Assembly (NCBI GenBank): GCA_903867585.1
Contig: CAIPRZ010000073.1
Location: forward strand, 1-6,762
Length of the DNA: 6,762 bases
Direction of reading: 5' to 3'
Source: an uncultured Chlamydiae bacterium
GTDB lineage: Bacteria > Chlamydiota > Chlamydiia > Chlamydiales > Rhabdochlamydiaceae
The position numbers and the translations under genes were made by a program. The notes under the pieces are model-generated. The model did no database searches and was not told where the DNA came from. It saw only the letters and a list, made by a program, of their open reading frames with translations. Of the stretch, positions 1 to 5,963 are shown piece after piece; position 1 is the stretch's first letter, and every line of letters begins with the position of its first letter.

Positions 1-23
1 ATGAATGGGTCTTAATAGGTTCG

Positions 24-30
24 TAGGGTT
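24..30 (+). promoter_or_regulatory. Ribosome binding site of the OppA-like gene, in the leader
   Basis: TAGGGTT sits 5 bases before the ATG at 36 and is a partial Shine-Dalgarno match (AGGG). The same heptamer lies 4 bases before the other + strand gene at 1597. In bases 1-35 the three forward frames stop at TGA (2-4), TAA (13-15) and TAG (24-26). Any upstream gene on this strand must therefore end here, no more than a few bases from the OppA-like start, which would fit an operon. Too little is visible to name that neighbour. Confidence 0.4.
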
Positions 31-35
31 TCATC

Positions 36-1526
36 ATGTTCAAAAAGCGCTTAAATAGCCTCTACATAGTTTTTTTTCTTTTAGCAGGTTGCAGCTCAAA
101 TTCTGATAATAAAGCGAACCAAGATCTTAAAATTAATCTTGTTCAGGAACCTTCTAGTTTAGATCCTTTATTTTGTCGTAATTTGAGTTCATTGTTTCTG
201 GCTCGCCATCTTCATGAGGGATTATTTAGATATGTTGATGAAGAGGTGAAAGAGGCTCTTTGCTCACATTATGAAGTGTTAGATAATGATCAAACATTTA
301 GATTTTATTTAAAACAAGCCCACTACAGTGATGGATCTCTAATCAAGGCCCAAGATTTTCTAGAAGCGGCCCTTAAAGTTTTAGATCCTGAAATTCATGC
401 TGATTATGCTCATCTACTTTATGTGATCAAAGACGCGAGAAAATTTAAAGAGGCTCAAGCGGAAACTACGGCTTTAGGAATAAAAGTTATTTCCGATGAC
501 TGTATTGAATATTGTCTAGAACATCCACATAAAGAGTTTCCGGCCCTTTTAACTCATCCAATTTTCTTTCCAGTTAAAAAAGGGTGTTTTTCTGGTCCTT
601 TTGCGATGAAAACTATAAAGCATGGTGATTGTATCGAACTTGTTAAAAACGTGTTCTATCACGATAAAAACGATGTTCATTTAGATAAAATCACAGGTTA
701 CTTTATTAATAATGATACAGCATGTGTCATGTATCAGAAAAAAAAGCTCGATTTCATAGGTTCTCCGTTGGGTACTATTCCCCAAGAAGCCTTAGGCCTA
801 TTTAAAAAGGAGTACCAATTAGAAATTAAGCCTTTACTTGGAACTTGTTTTTTAAGATTGAACACGCTAAAACCCCCTTTAGATAATGTTTCTCTTCGAC
901 AAACTATTAGAGACTATATTTCTAAAAAACAGATTGAAGAGGGCGGATTACTCGGCTACCACACCTCCACTGAAACTCTTGTTCCTGCTCTTTTTAAATT
1001 AGGAACAAAGGTCAGTAAATCCCAAAGTCTGATTTCACCAAGCACTAAACACCACATAAATCTAAAATACTCCGTAGCAGATTCGCGCCAGCAAAAAATT
1101 GCATTGATCATTAAGCATAATTTAGAAAATGCCATCGGCATAACCATTAATTTGATACCTAAGGAAAGTAAATCTCTTTTACAAGATCTGCAGGCTCAAG
1201 ATTTCGATATAATGATGGGTTCTTGGCTTGCCGATGTCAAAGGGGCTGAAAACTTTTTAGATTTATTTAAGGAAAAATCTTCCAGCATCAATGGAACGGG
1301 TTGGGAAAATCAAACCTATAAAAATCTATTATTAAAAGCTTCTCGAGATCCTCTTGGTAAGATTAATTATTTTAAAGAAGCAGAACAGGTCCTTCTGGAT
1401 GATTGTCCTATTATCCCCCTTTTTCAATTCAACATGATTTATGCAAGAGATAAAAAATTAGAGGGCTTTAGTCTAAATAGTCTTGGTATTTTAGATTTTA
1501 AAAAGGCCTCCTTAAGACCTGATTAA
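36..1526 (+). CDS. OppA-like peptide/solute-binding lipoprotein (SBP_bac_5 family)
   Basis: This is the extracytoplasmic binding component of an oligopeptide-type ABC importer, anchored by lipid to the outer face of the inner membrane. A lipoprotein signal is clear: basic MFKKR, a hydrophobic core, and the lipobox L16-A17-G18-C19. The mature part follows the SBP_bac_5 (PF00496) plan. It has an EPSSLDP segment near residue 38, the YSDGS...AQDF signature at about 97-108, a PLDNVSLRQTIRDYI helix at about 281-295, a GTGWENQTY segment in the last quarter, and DCPIIPLFQF close to the C-terminus. At 496 residues it is slightly shorter than enterobacterial OppA (about 540). The start is ATG with TAGGGTT upstream. 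No permease or ATPase genes follow, so it is either an orphan binding protein sharing a distant transporter or the end of an operon beginning to the left. The ligand cannot be read from sequence; peptides are the family default. Confidence 0.9.
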   Translation: MFKKRLNSLYIVFFLLAGCSSNSDNKANQDLKINLVQEPSSLDPLFCRNLSSLFLARHLHEGLFRYVDEEVKEALCSHYEVLDNDQTFRFYLKQAHYSDGSLIKAQDFLEAALKVLDPEIHADYAHLLYVIKDARKFKEAQAETTALGIKVISDDCIEYCLEHPHKEFPALLTHPIFFPVKKGCFSGPFAMKTIKHGDCIELVKNVFYHDKNDVHLDKITGYFINNDTACVMYQKKKLDFIGSPLGTIPQEALGLFKKEYQLEIKPLLGTCFLRLNTLKPPLDNVSLRQTIRDYISKKQIEEGGLLGYHTSTETLVPALFKLGTKVSKSQSLISPSTKHHINLKYSVADSRQQKIALIIKHNLENAIGITINLIPKESKSLLQDLQAQDFDIMMGSWLADVKGAENFLDLFKEKSSSINGTGWENQTYKNLLLKASRDPLGKINYFKEAEQVLLDDCPIIPLFQFNMIYARDKKLEGFSLNSLGILDFKKASLRPD

Positions 1527-1585
1527 AAATAAGGAAGATCTTTTCATATTAATTAAGATGTATTAGATATTAAAAAAGATACTTC

Positions 1586-1592
1586 TAGGGTT
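1586..1592 (+). promoter_or_regulatory. Ribosome binding site that fixes the start of the small four-Cys gene
   Basis: TAGGGTT lies 4 bases before the ATG at 1597. The frame is open back to a TAG at 1564-1566, but that stretch contains no ATG, GTG or TTG, so 1597 is the first usable start. The 70-bp gap before the gene (1527-1596) is very AT-rich. I see no convincing -35/-10 pair or terminator hairpin in it, so co-transcription with the OppA-like gene remains possible. Confidence 0.45.
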
Positions 1593-1596
1593 AGAT

Positions 1597-1998
1597 ATGA
1601 TCGGATTAATTACAATAGTAGCAGCCTATTTACAGCTTACAAATGACAGTTCTGCTTTTTTGTATGTAAAAATATTTGGCGCTGATGGTTCTTTAATTAC
1701 AGAAACAAGTTTAGCTCCCCAAGCTTCTAATATTTATTCCGATCAATTTGCTCCGCCTGGCAATCCTACAAAAAGCCTAACTCCCTACGTAGTCCATTGG
1801 TATTGTCAGGACAACGGAGTTGATTACTCGATTTGCACTAATGTGAGCGATGGGGCTTTAGTTACAGCACAGTCTTGTCCCGGATCTCAGCAGTGCCCAC
1901 AAAAAAAACTGCCTAAAAAAGATAAGCTGCCAGATAACTATAATTACGGATTTAAAAACCCTCCGCAATTCCCCCCAGAGGACAAAAATCAAAATTAA
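1597..1998 (+). CDS. Small four-cysteine protein of unknown function
   Basis: I do not recognise the family. The 133-residue product has a short hydrophobic start (MIGLITIVAAYLQL) with no basic residue before it, so it is not a standard signal peptide. It could be a buried first strand or an atypical export signal. Residues 15-95 look like a compact beta-rich domain with alternating hydrophobics and a VVHWYC motif. Cysteines fall at 70, 80, 94 and 100, an even number suited to disulphides or metal binding. From about 101 the tail is Lys/Pro/Asn-rich (KKLPKKDKLPDN) and probably disordered. The gene follows the OppA-like lipoprotein by 70 bp on the same strand and may share its transcript. It converges on the MORN lipoprotein gene, with which it shares its stop-codon bases. 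Codon use and AT content match the neighbours, and the ribosome site supports a real gene. Disulphide-linked envelope proteins are typical of chlamydiae, but an envelope role here is only a guess. Confidence 0.7.
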   Translation: MIGLITIVAAYLQLTNDSSAFLYVKIFGADGSLITETSLAPQASNIYSDQFAPPGNPTKSLTPYVVHWYCQDNGVDYSICTNVSDGALVTAQSCPGSQQCPQKKLPKKDKLPDNYNYGFKNPPQFPPEDKNQN

Positions 1999-2006
1999 TC
2001 TTCTGG
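1975..2006. repeat. Inverted repeat over the shared convergent stop codons
   Basis: CCAGAGGA (1975-1982) can pair with TCTTCTGG (1999-2006) around a 16-base AT-rich loop, giving 8 pairs with one G-T wobble. The loop holds the TTAA that ends both genes. On each strand the arm encodes Pro-Glu-Asp near the C-terminus, so coding may explain the symmetry. Neither side is followed by a T-tract, so it is not a standard intrinsic terminator, although it is the only hairpin available to end either transcript here. Confidence 0.35.
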
Positions 2007-3248
2007 AAGAACAATCTTACCTTTTTCGTATTGAATTTCTTGTTTAATTCCACCCCATTCATCAAAGATTGAAACAATACCTGTTCCATTTTCAACTTGG
2101 CTCGAACAGATACTATCCCCTTTTTTAAAATATTTCCCTTCCACAAGCCGATCTTGTGAATAGGTTTCAAGCATCATGAGATGACCACCCGGATAAAATA
2201 TAGAAGAGGGGCCATTTTTTTTATTCTGACTATAGCTTTTTTGCGATTCTAAACTTCCGTCATTGTAAAATGTTTTTACAAGCCCTGAAATCATATCTTC
2301 TTGCCAATCGATTCTCATTTTTTCAAAAGCGCTATTTTCATAGTAAACAATCTCTTCGCCATGCTTTTGATTTTGAGAGATGTGATAACTACTGTTTAAA
2401 AAGCCTTTATCATCAAAAAGGCAAATCTTCCCTTCTAATTTGCCATCTTTATATTCAAGGGTTGTTAAAAGACGATCTTCTTCAAAAAGTGTTTTTATTC
2501 CAGATCCCTTAATAATTTCAGAAGTTTTATCTCCTTGGGCGTTGAAATAGCTAGCCTCTATAAGCAAATCTTTTTCCCAAGTTTCTTTATAAGCGATTTT
2601 CCCAGAAGGAAGATATTTGGTGGCAAAACCGTCTTGTTGACCATTTTTAAAAGTATAACTTTGGAAGAATTGGCCATCTTTATAGTACTCTATGATTTCA
2701 CCATCAGCTAAGTCATTAATGAAATAGAGTTTTTTGTGAATCGGACCCTCTTGGTAGTAATAGATGGCATCACCTTCTTTTTTGCCTCGATCGTAAATGA
2801 ACGAGGCTTGAAGAGTTCCGGAGGGGTAAAAAATTTGGCAGGGACCATCAAACACCCAGCTTTGTTGGGCAAGTGTTGTAAGATCAGCTGTTCCTTCTAT
2901 GACAGAGGCTTTAATTCTGATTTGTCCAGTTTCGTAGTATTCATCATAATGACCATTAGCTCTTCCATCCATGGCTTCTAGATGTTGAAACAGCTGACCA
3001 TTTTTATGGTATGTTGTCAAAATAGAGGGGTTTTTTCCCTCTTCAGTTTTGCTAAATACTCTTAATATTTTTTCATAAGGTTGAGGCTGGTTAAAGTTTT
3101 GTTTTTCTAAAAGTTTAACGCGATGACTTTGGCTGATGGTTTCTGTCTGCCCGTTACGATCAAGCATTTGCAAGCTGATTAGATGACTCTCTGTCGGTTT
3201 TTTATGACAGGAACTCAGGAAGAATAAAATGCAGAGATATTTTTTCAT
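1995..3248 (-). CDS. YwqK/MORN-type repeat lipoprotein, last gene of the GspL-GspM-like operon
   Basis: The product is a 417-residue predicted lipoprotein. It has MKKY, a hydrophobic core, and the lipobox L11-S12-S13-C14 followed by HKK. From about residue 78 nearly the whole chain is tandem repeats of about 23 residues of the YwqK/MORN-variant type (G-x4-YY-x2-G-x-L-x5-Y-x2-G-x2-x-G). Clear units begin near G99, G135, G159, G183, G207, G273, G297, G322, G346 and G390, with a degenerate stretch at about 225-270. Such repeats form an elongated beta-meander used as a scaffold or binding surface; no catalytic residues are expected. Databases often call these 'YwqK family antitoxin', but no toxin gene is adjacent and the lipid anchor argues against that role. 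Its ATG overlaps the stop of the GspM-like gene (ATGA, 3245-3248) with no evident ribosome site, so translation is probably coupled. I infer an envelope accessory factor for that machinery. Export and repeat architecture are well supported; function is not known. Confidence 0.88.
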   Translation of the reverse strand: MKKYLCILFFLSSCHKKPTESHLISLQMLDRNGQTETISQSHRVKLLEKQNFNQPQPYEKILRVFSKTEEGKNPSILTTYHKNGQLFQHLEAMDGRANGHYDEYYETGQIRIKASVIEGTADLTTLAQQSWVFDGPCQIFYPSGTLQASFIYDRGKKEGDAIYYYQEGPIHKKLYFINDLADGEIIEYYKDGQFFQSYTFKNGQQDGFATKYLPSGKIAYKETWEKDLLIEASYFNAQGDKTSEIIKGSGIKTLFEEDRLLTTLEYKDGKLEGKICLFDDKGFLNSSYHISQNQKHGEEIVYYENSAFEKMRIDWQEDMISGLVKTFYNDGSLESQKSYSQNKKNGPSSIFYPGGHLMMLETYSQDRLVEGKYFKKGDSICSSQVENGTGIVSIFDEWGGIKQEIQYEKGKIVLPED

Positions 3249-3844
3249 AAAGTAACCGATTCTAAGCTATAAGAGATTTGAAAAACTTTTTCAAAAGAGG
3301 ATAACTGACGTTTTGTCAGTTCAAAATGGGTAAAAAAAAGATAGGGATGAGCTTCTTGAGGCTTAAAAGGAAAAATTACGCGATGCTCTATCAAACTAAA
3401 AAGCTGTTTTAAATCCTCCTCATCAACAAGGGCGGGTTTTAAAAGATTGATAGCAGTCCATGATATCCCTTTAGAATTTTTTTTAAAAAATTGATGCTTT
3501 AGACAATTTTCATGAGGATTGAGATCAATAGGTATACTCGGATTTAAAGAATGAGTATGCCGATGTTCCAAATGCGTTAACAGTTTTAAAGGTTCCAGCG
3601 TTGATTGTATATAATTGGCAGGCTCTACTTGATGGGCATGAACTATCTTATCGGCTTGTTGAAGATAAGATGAATCCTTAAAAAGTGTTTGAAATTGATT
3701 AATAGTCACCGCTTTTTCTTTAAATCGATTTAATTGGACAAAACAAAAGCCTATCATCGATGAGAATAATAAAAAGCTTAATGAAAACAAAAGCTTTGGA
3801 TAAGCCCTGTTATAGTCTCTGGCCTTTTTTAATAATAATTTCAT
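3245..3844 (-). CDS. GspM/PilO-like inner-membrane protein of a type II secretion or pilus-like platform
   Basis: The product is a 199-residue bitopic protein. It has a short basic cytoplasmic start (MKLLLKKARDYNRAYPK), one membrane helix at about 17-36, then a coiled-coil-prone stretch at about 37-70 and a periplasmic domain to the end. This is the layout and size of GspM/PilO, partners of GspL or PilN in the inner-membrane assembly platform. Sequence conservation in these families is very low, so the call rests mainly on topology, size and position right after a GspL-like gene. The final segment (FELTKRQLSSFEKVFQISYS) would suit the last helix and strand of a ferredoxin-like periplasmic domain. 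I prefer the ATG at 3844; an in-frame TTG two codons upstream (3850) is the alternative. The start lies 35 bp inside the preceding gene with no ribosome site visible, so translational coupling is likely. The stop overlaps the next start as ATGA. Confidence 0.62.
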   Translation of the reverse strand: MKLLLKKARDYNRAYPKLLFSLSFLLFSSMIGFCFVQLNRFKEKAVTINQFQTLFKDSSYLQQADKIVHAHQVEPANYIQSTLEPLKLLTHLEHRHTHSLNPSIPIDLNPHENCLKHQFFKKNSKGISWTAINLLKPALVDEEDLKQLFSLIEHRVIFPFKPQEAHPYLFFTHFELTKRQLSSFEKVFQISYSLESVTL

Positions 3845-5129
3845 AATCAATAAATTGTGAGGAGTGCGAGGGGGTAAAAGTAATCTTTTTTAATTTTAAA
3901 TCTTTTTCAAATTGAACCTGAAAACTTGGATGAGGAAACTGACAGGAAAAATTGATTTTGAGAGTTTTCAGATCTATAAGCTTATAGGAAAAATGATGAA
4001 AAGAGGTGTTTTTGCCTGATACAGAATCGATCTGATTAAGAACTGGGTGCGCGCTTAAAAAAACAAGCACTTCTGCTGGCGTTGGAACTTGGGGAATGAT
4101 TGGCAGAAGATATTTTAAAGAATCAATATAGCTTATTTTTTTTTGCACAAATTTTTGAGAAATAATAAGAGGCAAGTCACTTTGTCCAGATTGTCTAAGA
4201 GCTCTATGAGCCCACTGATTTTGATAAATGAATGCTGAAACTAGCGTTATAGCAGCAAGGGCTGATAGTAATAAATTGGCTTGAGTTAGTTTTCTCAAAA
4301 GATTTTCTTTAAAAGAGCTATCTTTAGATTTAATGATAGAGGGCTTCAAAACATTGCCTTTATTTCTAGAAGACAATACACCTGAGCCTAGCATTAAAAG
4401 CAGACTGTGATTTTGCTCTAAAATAGGATCGCGTTTGGCAAAAGGAAAATTTTTTAAAACAATATCTTCAAAAATTCCATTTTGACCAATAAGGATCACC
4501 TCTAGAAGTTCTTCTCCTATTTTTTGTTTTAACCCGGAAATGGCAGCATCAAGATTTTTCTTATCTTCATTATGAGCTGTTAATGATGTCGAAAATAAGA
4601 GGTTTTGATCATTGGAATACAAAACAAGAACTTGTCCGTTTTCAATATAAAAAATGAGACGATTGGTTTTTGAAAAAGATACCAGTAAACAACCTTCATG
4701 CAGAGCTCTTTGCCAAGAAATAAAAAAATCAGGGTTGATTCCTAAAGAAGCTAAATCATCCCAAGCCTGAGTGCAGGAAGCCTTAATACAAGCGTGGGTT
4801 TTTAAATTAAGATTTTTTTTCTCTTTTTTGATTTCTGAAACCAAATAAGCTTCTGAATCTTCAAAAGGGAATAAGGACTTTTCATAAAAATAGATTAAGT
4901 TCTTCAAAGAAGTTTTAGGAACGTTTAAAAAAGTTTTTTCCTTATACAAAGTTGTATTTTGACCAAGTGTAAAACTTATGACATGCTTTTTAAAATCTAT
5001 ACCTAACTTGTCAAAAAAAAAGGGGGTATAGTCTTCAAGAAGACATTCAAAACGGGATTGAATACGGTTTTTATATAAAACTAGCCCTTTAATATGTGTA
5101 GAAGTGAGAACTAAGGACAAAACTTTCAA
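3810..5129 (-). CDS. GspL-like (fused PilM-PilN type) assembly-platform protein
   Basis: The 439-residue product has GspL architecture. A cytoplasmic actin-like domain spans about 1-255, beginning MKVLSLVLTSTHIKG, where PilM/GspL proteins carry their first beta-hairpin, and ending near LLLMLGSG (244-250), comparable to the 'AIGLAL' end of PilM. A basic linker follows, then one membrane helix at about 285-302, then a periplasmic domain. The stretch PTPAEVLVFLSAHPVLNQID (349-368) plus the terminal strands resembles the small ferredoxin-like domain of PilN/GspL. In the family, GspL recruits the secretion ATPase GspE and holds GspM. The nucleotide-binding motifs of true actins are not evident, as is usual for GspL. 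The start codon is TTG: an in-frame TGA lies seven codons upstream, no ATG occurs for well over 200 residues, and AGG stands 7 bases before the TTG. No other gsp or pil genes are in the window. A PilM-PilN fusion of a type IV pilus-like system is the alternative. Confidence 0.75.
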   Translation of the reverse strand: MKVLSLVLTSTHIKGLVLYKNRIQSRFECLLEDYTPFFFDKLGIDFKKHVISFTLGQNTTLYKEKTFLNVPKTSLKNLIYFYEKSLFPFEDSEAYLVSEIKKEKKNLNLKTHACIKASCTQAWDDLASLGINPDFFISWQRALHEGCLLVSFSKTNRLIFYIENGQVLVLYSNDQNLLFSTSLTAHNEDKKNLDAAISGLKQKIGEELLEVILIGQNGIFEDIVLKNFPFAKRDPILEQNHSLLLMLGSGVLSSRNKGNVLKPSIIKSKDSSFKENLLRKLTQANLLLSALAAITLVSAFIYQNQWAHRALRQSGQSDLPLIISQKFVQKKISYIDSLKYLLPIIPQVPTPAEVLVFLSAHPVLNQIDSVSGKNTSFHHFSYKLIDLKTLKINFSCQFPHPSFQVQFEKDLKLKKITFTPSHSSQFIDYEIIIKKGQRL

Positions 5130-5159
5130 AAAATGCCTATAGAGTCATAGATCGGGATT

Positions 5160-5188
5160 AATATAGCAGTTAAGTTTATAAAAATGAA
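5160..5188 (-). promoter_or_regulatory. Candidate promoter of the GspL-GspM-lipoprotein operon
   Basis: Read on the - strand, TGCTATATT (5168 down to 5160) is an extended -10 with five of six matches to TATAAT. TTCATT (5188-5183) lies 17 bases upstream as a weak -35. The predicted transcript would start near 5153, giving a leader of about 24 bases before the TTG at 5129. In such AT-rich DNA chance matches are common, but the spacing and position in the 76-bp gap fit well. Confidence 0.45.
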
Positions 5189-5193
5189 CTTAA
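5170..5193. repeat. Inverted repeat TTAAGTT-N10-AACTTAA, possible operator
   Basis: Two perfect 7-base arms (5170-5176 and 5187-5193) are separated by 10 bases. The repeat covers the candidate -35 and part of the spacer of the operon promoter, which is a common place for a repressor site. It also lies 12 bases after the stop of the barrel gene. As an RNA hairpin it would have only one G-C pair and no following T-run, so an operator is likelier than a terminator. Confidence 0.35.
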
Positions 5194-5205
5194 GGAATAA
5201 TTATA

Positions 5206-5931
5206 TTAAAATCTTAAGCCTAGCATTAAGCGAGTTGCTGTTACTTGAATGACTTTAATTTCAAAATCAGCAAAAAAACCATGAGTAAAATCGCTTATAA
5301 ATCCAAAAGCAAGGCCCACTGGATATTTTAAAGAATAGATTTGTTGTCCTTGTAATCGCGATTTGGCTTTCTGAAAATCTATGCGAGCATAAGGAGCCAT
5401 TGGTGGGTAATCATAAGCAAAACCTAAACTAATTCCCCAGGCATAATATTGGTACTGCGTTTTTATAGAGGAAGAATTTTCATAAAGCTGTCCCTGCTGA
5501 TAGGGAGTTGAGGCATAATAAGCTCCAGCGCCTAATTGCAGTTTTCCCCACTGATTTAAAATGCCATCGGCATAAAGAGCCCAAGAAAATCCTGCTGACT
5601 CTTTAAATTTAATTTCAGAATTATTTTCATTAAATTTTAAGGAGTTTTTTTGAACGCCAACAAATCCCCAAAGATCTACTAAATCCGATAAACATAAGGC
5701 TAAAGCTCCATATTGAGTGAAAGCTGATAACTGCATAGATTCTGTTTCGGTATTATTTTGAAGACAAGCTTTCCATGTATAATCAATAAAATAACCGGTT
5801 TTGAATGTAGCAAAAGACTCTTTAGCGAAGACTATTCCCTCTTCAGGATATAAAGGGCTACTTGGACAAAGAGCGATATTGGCTTTTAAACAAGCTACGC
5901 TTAAAGAAAATACAAAAATGGATTTTTTCAT
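5206..5931 (-). CDS. Small MOMP-like outer-membrane beta-barrel protein
   Basis: The product is a 241-residue exported protein. The signal peptide is MKKSIFVFSLSVACLKA, with likely cleavage after A17 or A20. The mature start has the pattern CPSSPLYPEEGIVF...FKTGYFIDYTWKACL (22-57), which resembles the opening of chlamydial major outer membrane proteins (Pro-rich start, then a first strand with a Lys-x-Gly-Tyr motif and an acidic residue). The rest is alternating aromatic and small residues suited to amphipathic strands. The chain ends in RLMLGLRF, a terminal-Phe strand of the kind recognised by the BAM complex. Mature cysteines are C22, C56 and C80; chlamydial envelope proteins are often disulphide-linked. 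It is much shorter than classical MOMP (about 390 residues), so it would form a smaller barrel. An upstream GTG at 5949 would add six residues (MSKILN), but the ATG at 5931 gives the conventional signal peptide. The gene follows the partial gene by 32 bp on the same strand. MOMP relationship is moderate; outer-membrane barrel is fairly secure. Confidence 0.65.
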   Translation of the reverse strand: MKKSIFVFSLSVACLKANIALCPSSPLYPEEGIVFAKESFATFKTGYFIDYTWKACLQNNTETESMQLSAFTQYGALALCLSDLVDLWGFVGVQKNSLKFNENNSEIKFKESAGFSWALYADGILNQWGKLQLGAGAYYASTPYQQGQLYENSSSIKTQYQYYAWGISLGFAYDYPPMAPYARIDFQKAKSRLQGQQIYSLKYPVGLAFGFISDFTHGFFADFEIKVIQVTATRLMLGLRF

Positions 5932-5934
5932 ATT

Positions 5935-5944
5935 TAAGATCTTA
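5935..5944. repeat. 10-base palindrome TAAGATCTTA just before the barrel gene start
   Basis: This perfect palindrome ends 3 bases before the ATG at 5931, where a ribosome site would normally lie. No good Shine-Dalgarno sequence is present for this gene. It may simply be AT-rich chance. Its core AAGATCTT also occurs at 121-128 and 1535-1542. Confidence 0.2.
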
Positions 5945-5963
5945 GACACTCAAAAAAAATAGA

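Noticed and set aside
1..26. Named upstream gene fragment at the left edge
   Set aside because: At most about eight codons are visible in any frame, too few to support a gene call.
1527..1596. Promoter for the small four-cysteine gene
   Set aside because: Several TATTAG- and TTCATA-like words occur, but none has acceptable -35/-10 spacing; such words are expected by chance in DNA this AT-rich.
1975..2006. Bidirectional intrinsic terminator between the convergent genes
   Set aside because: The stem is short, the loop is 16 bases, and no T-run follows on either strand; the symmetry is partly explained by both genes coding Pro-Glu-Asp.
1995..3248. Antitoxin of a toxin-antitoxin pair, from the YwqK repeat family
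   Set aside because: The protein has a lipobox and is exported, its neighbours are secretion-platform-like proteins, and no small toxin gene is adjacent.
3810..3844. Frameshift splitting one long gene into the GspL-like and GspM-like frames
   Set aside because: The downstream protein starts with its own basic segment and membrane helix, and overlapping L-M gene pairs are normal.
5206..5931. Lipoprotein signal around VAC (residues 12-14) of the barrel protein
   Set aside because: Position -3 is Ser, not Leu/Val/Ile, and the barrel-type chain with terminal Phe fits an ordinary signal peptide.
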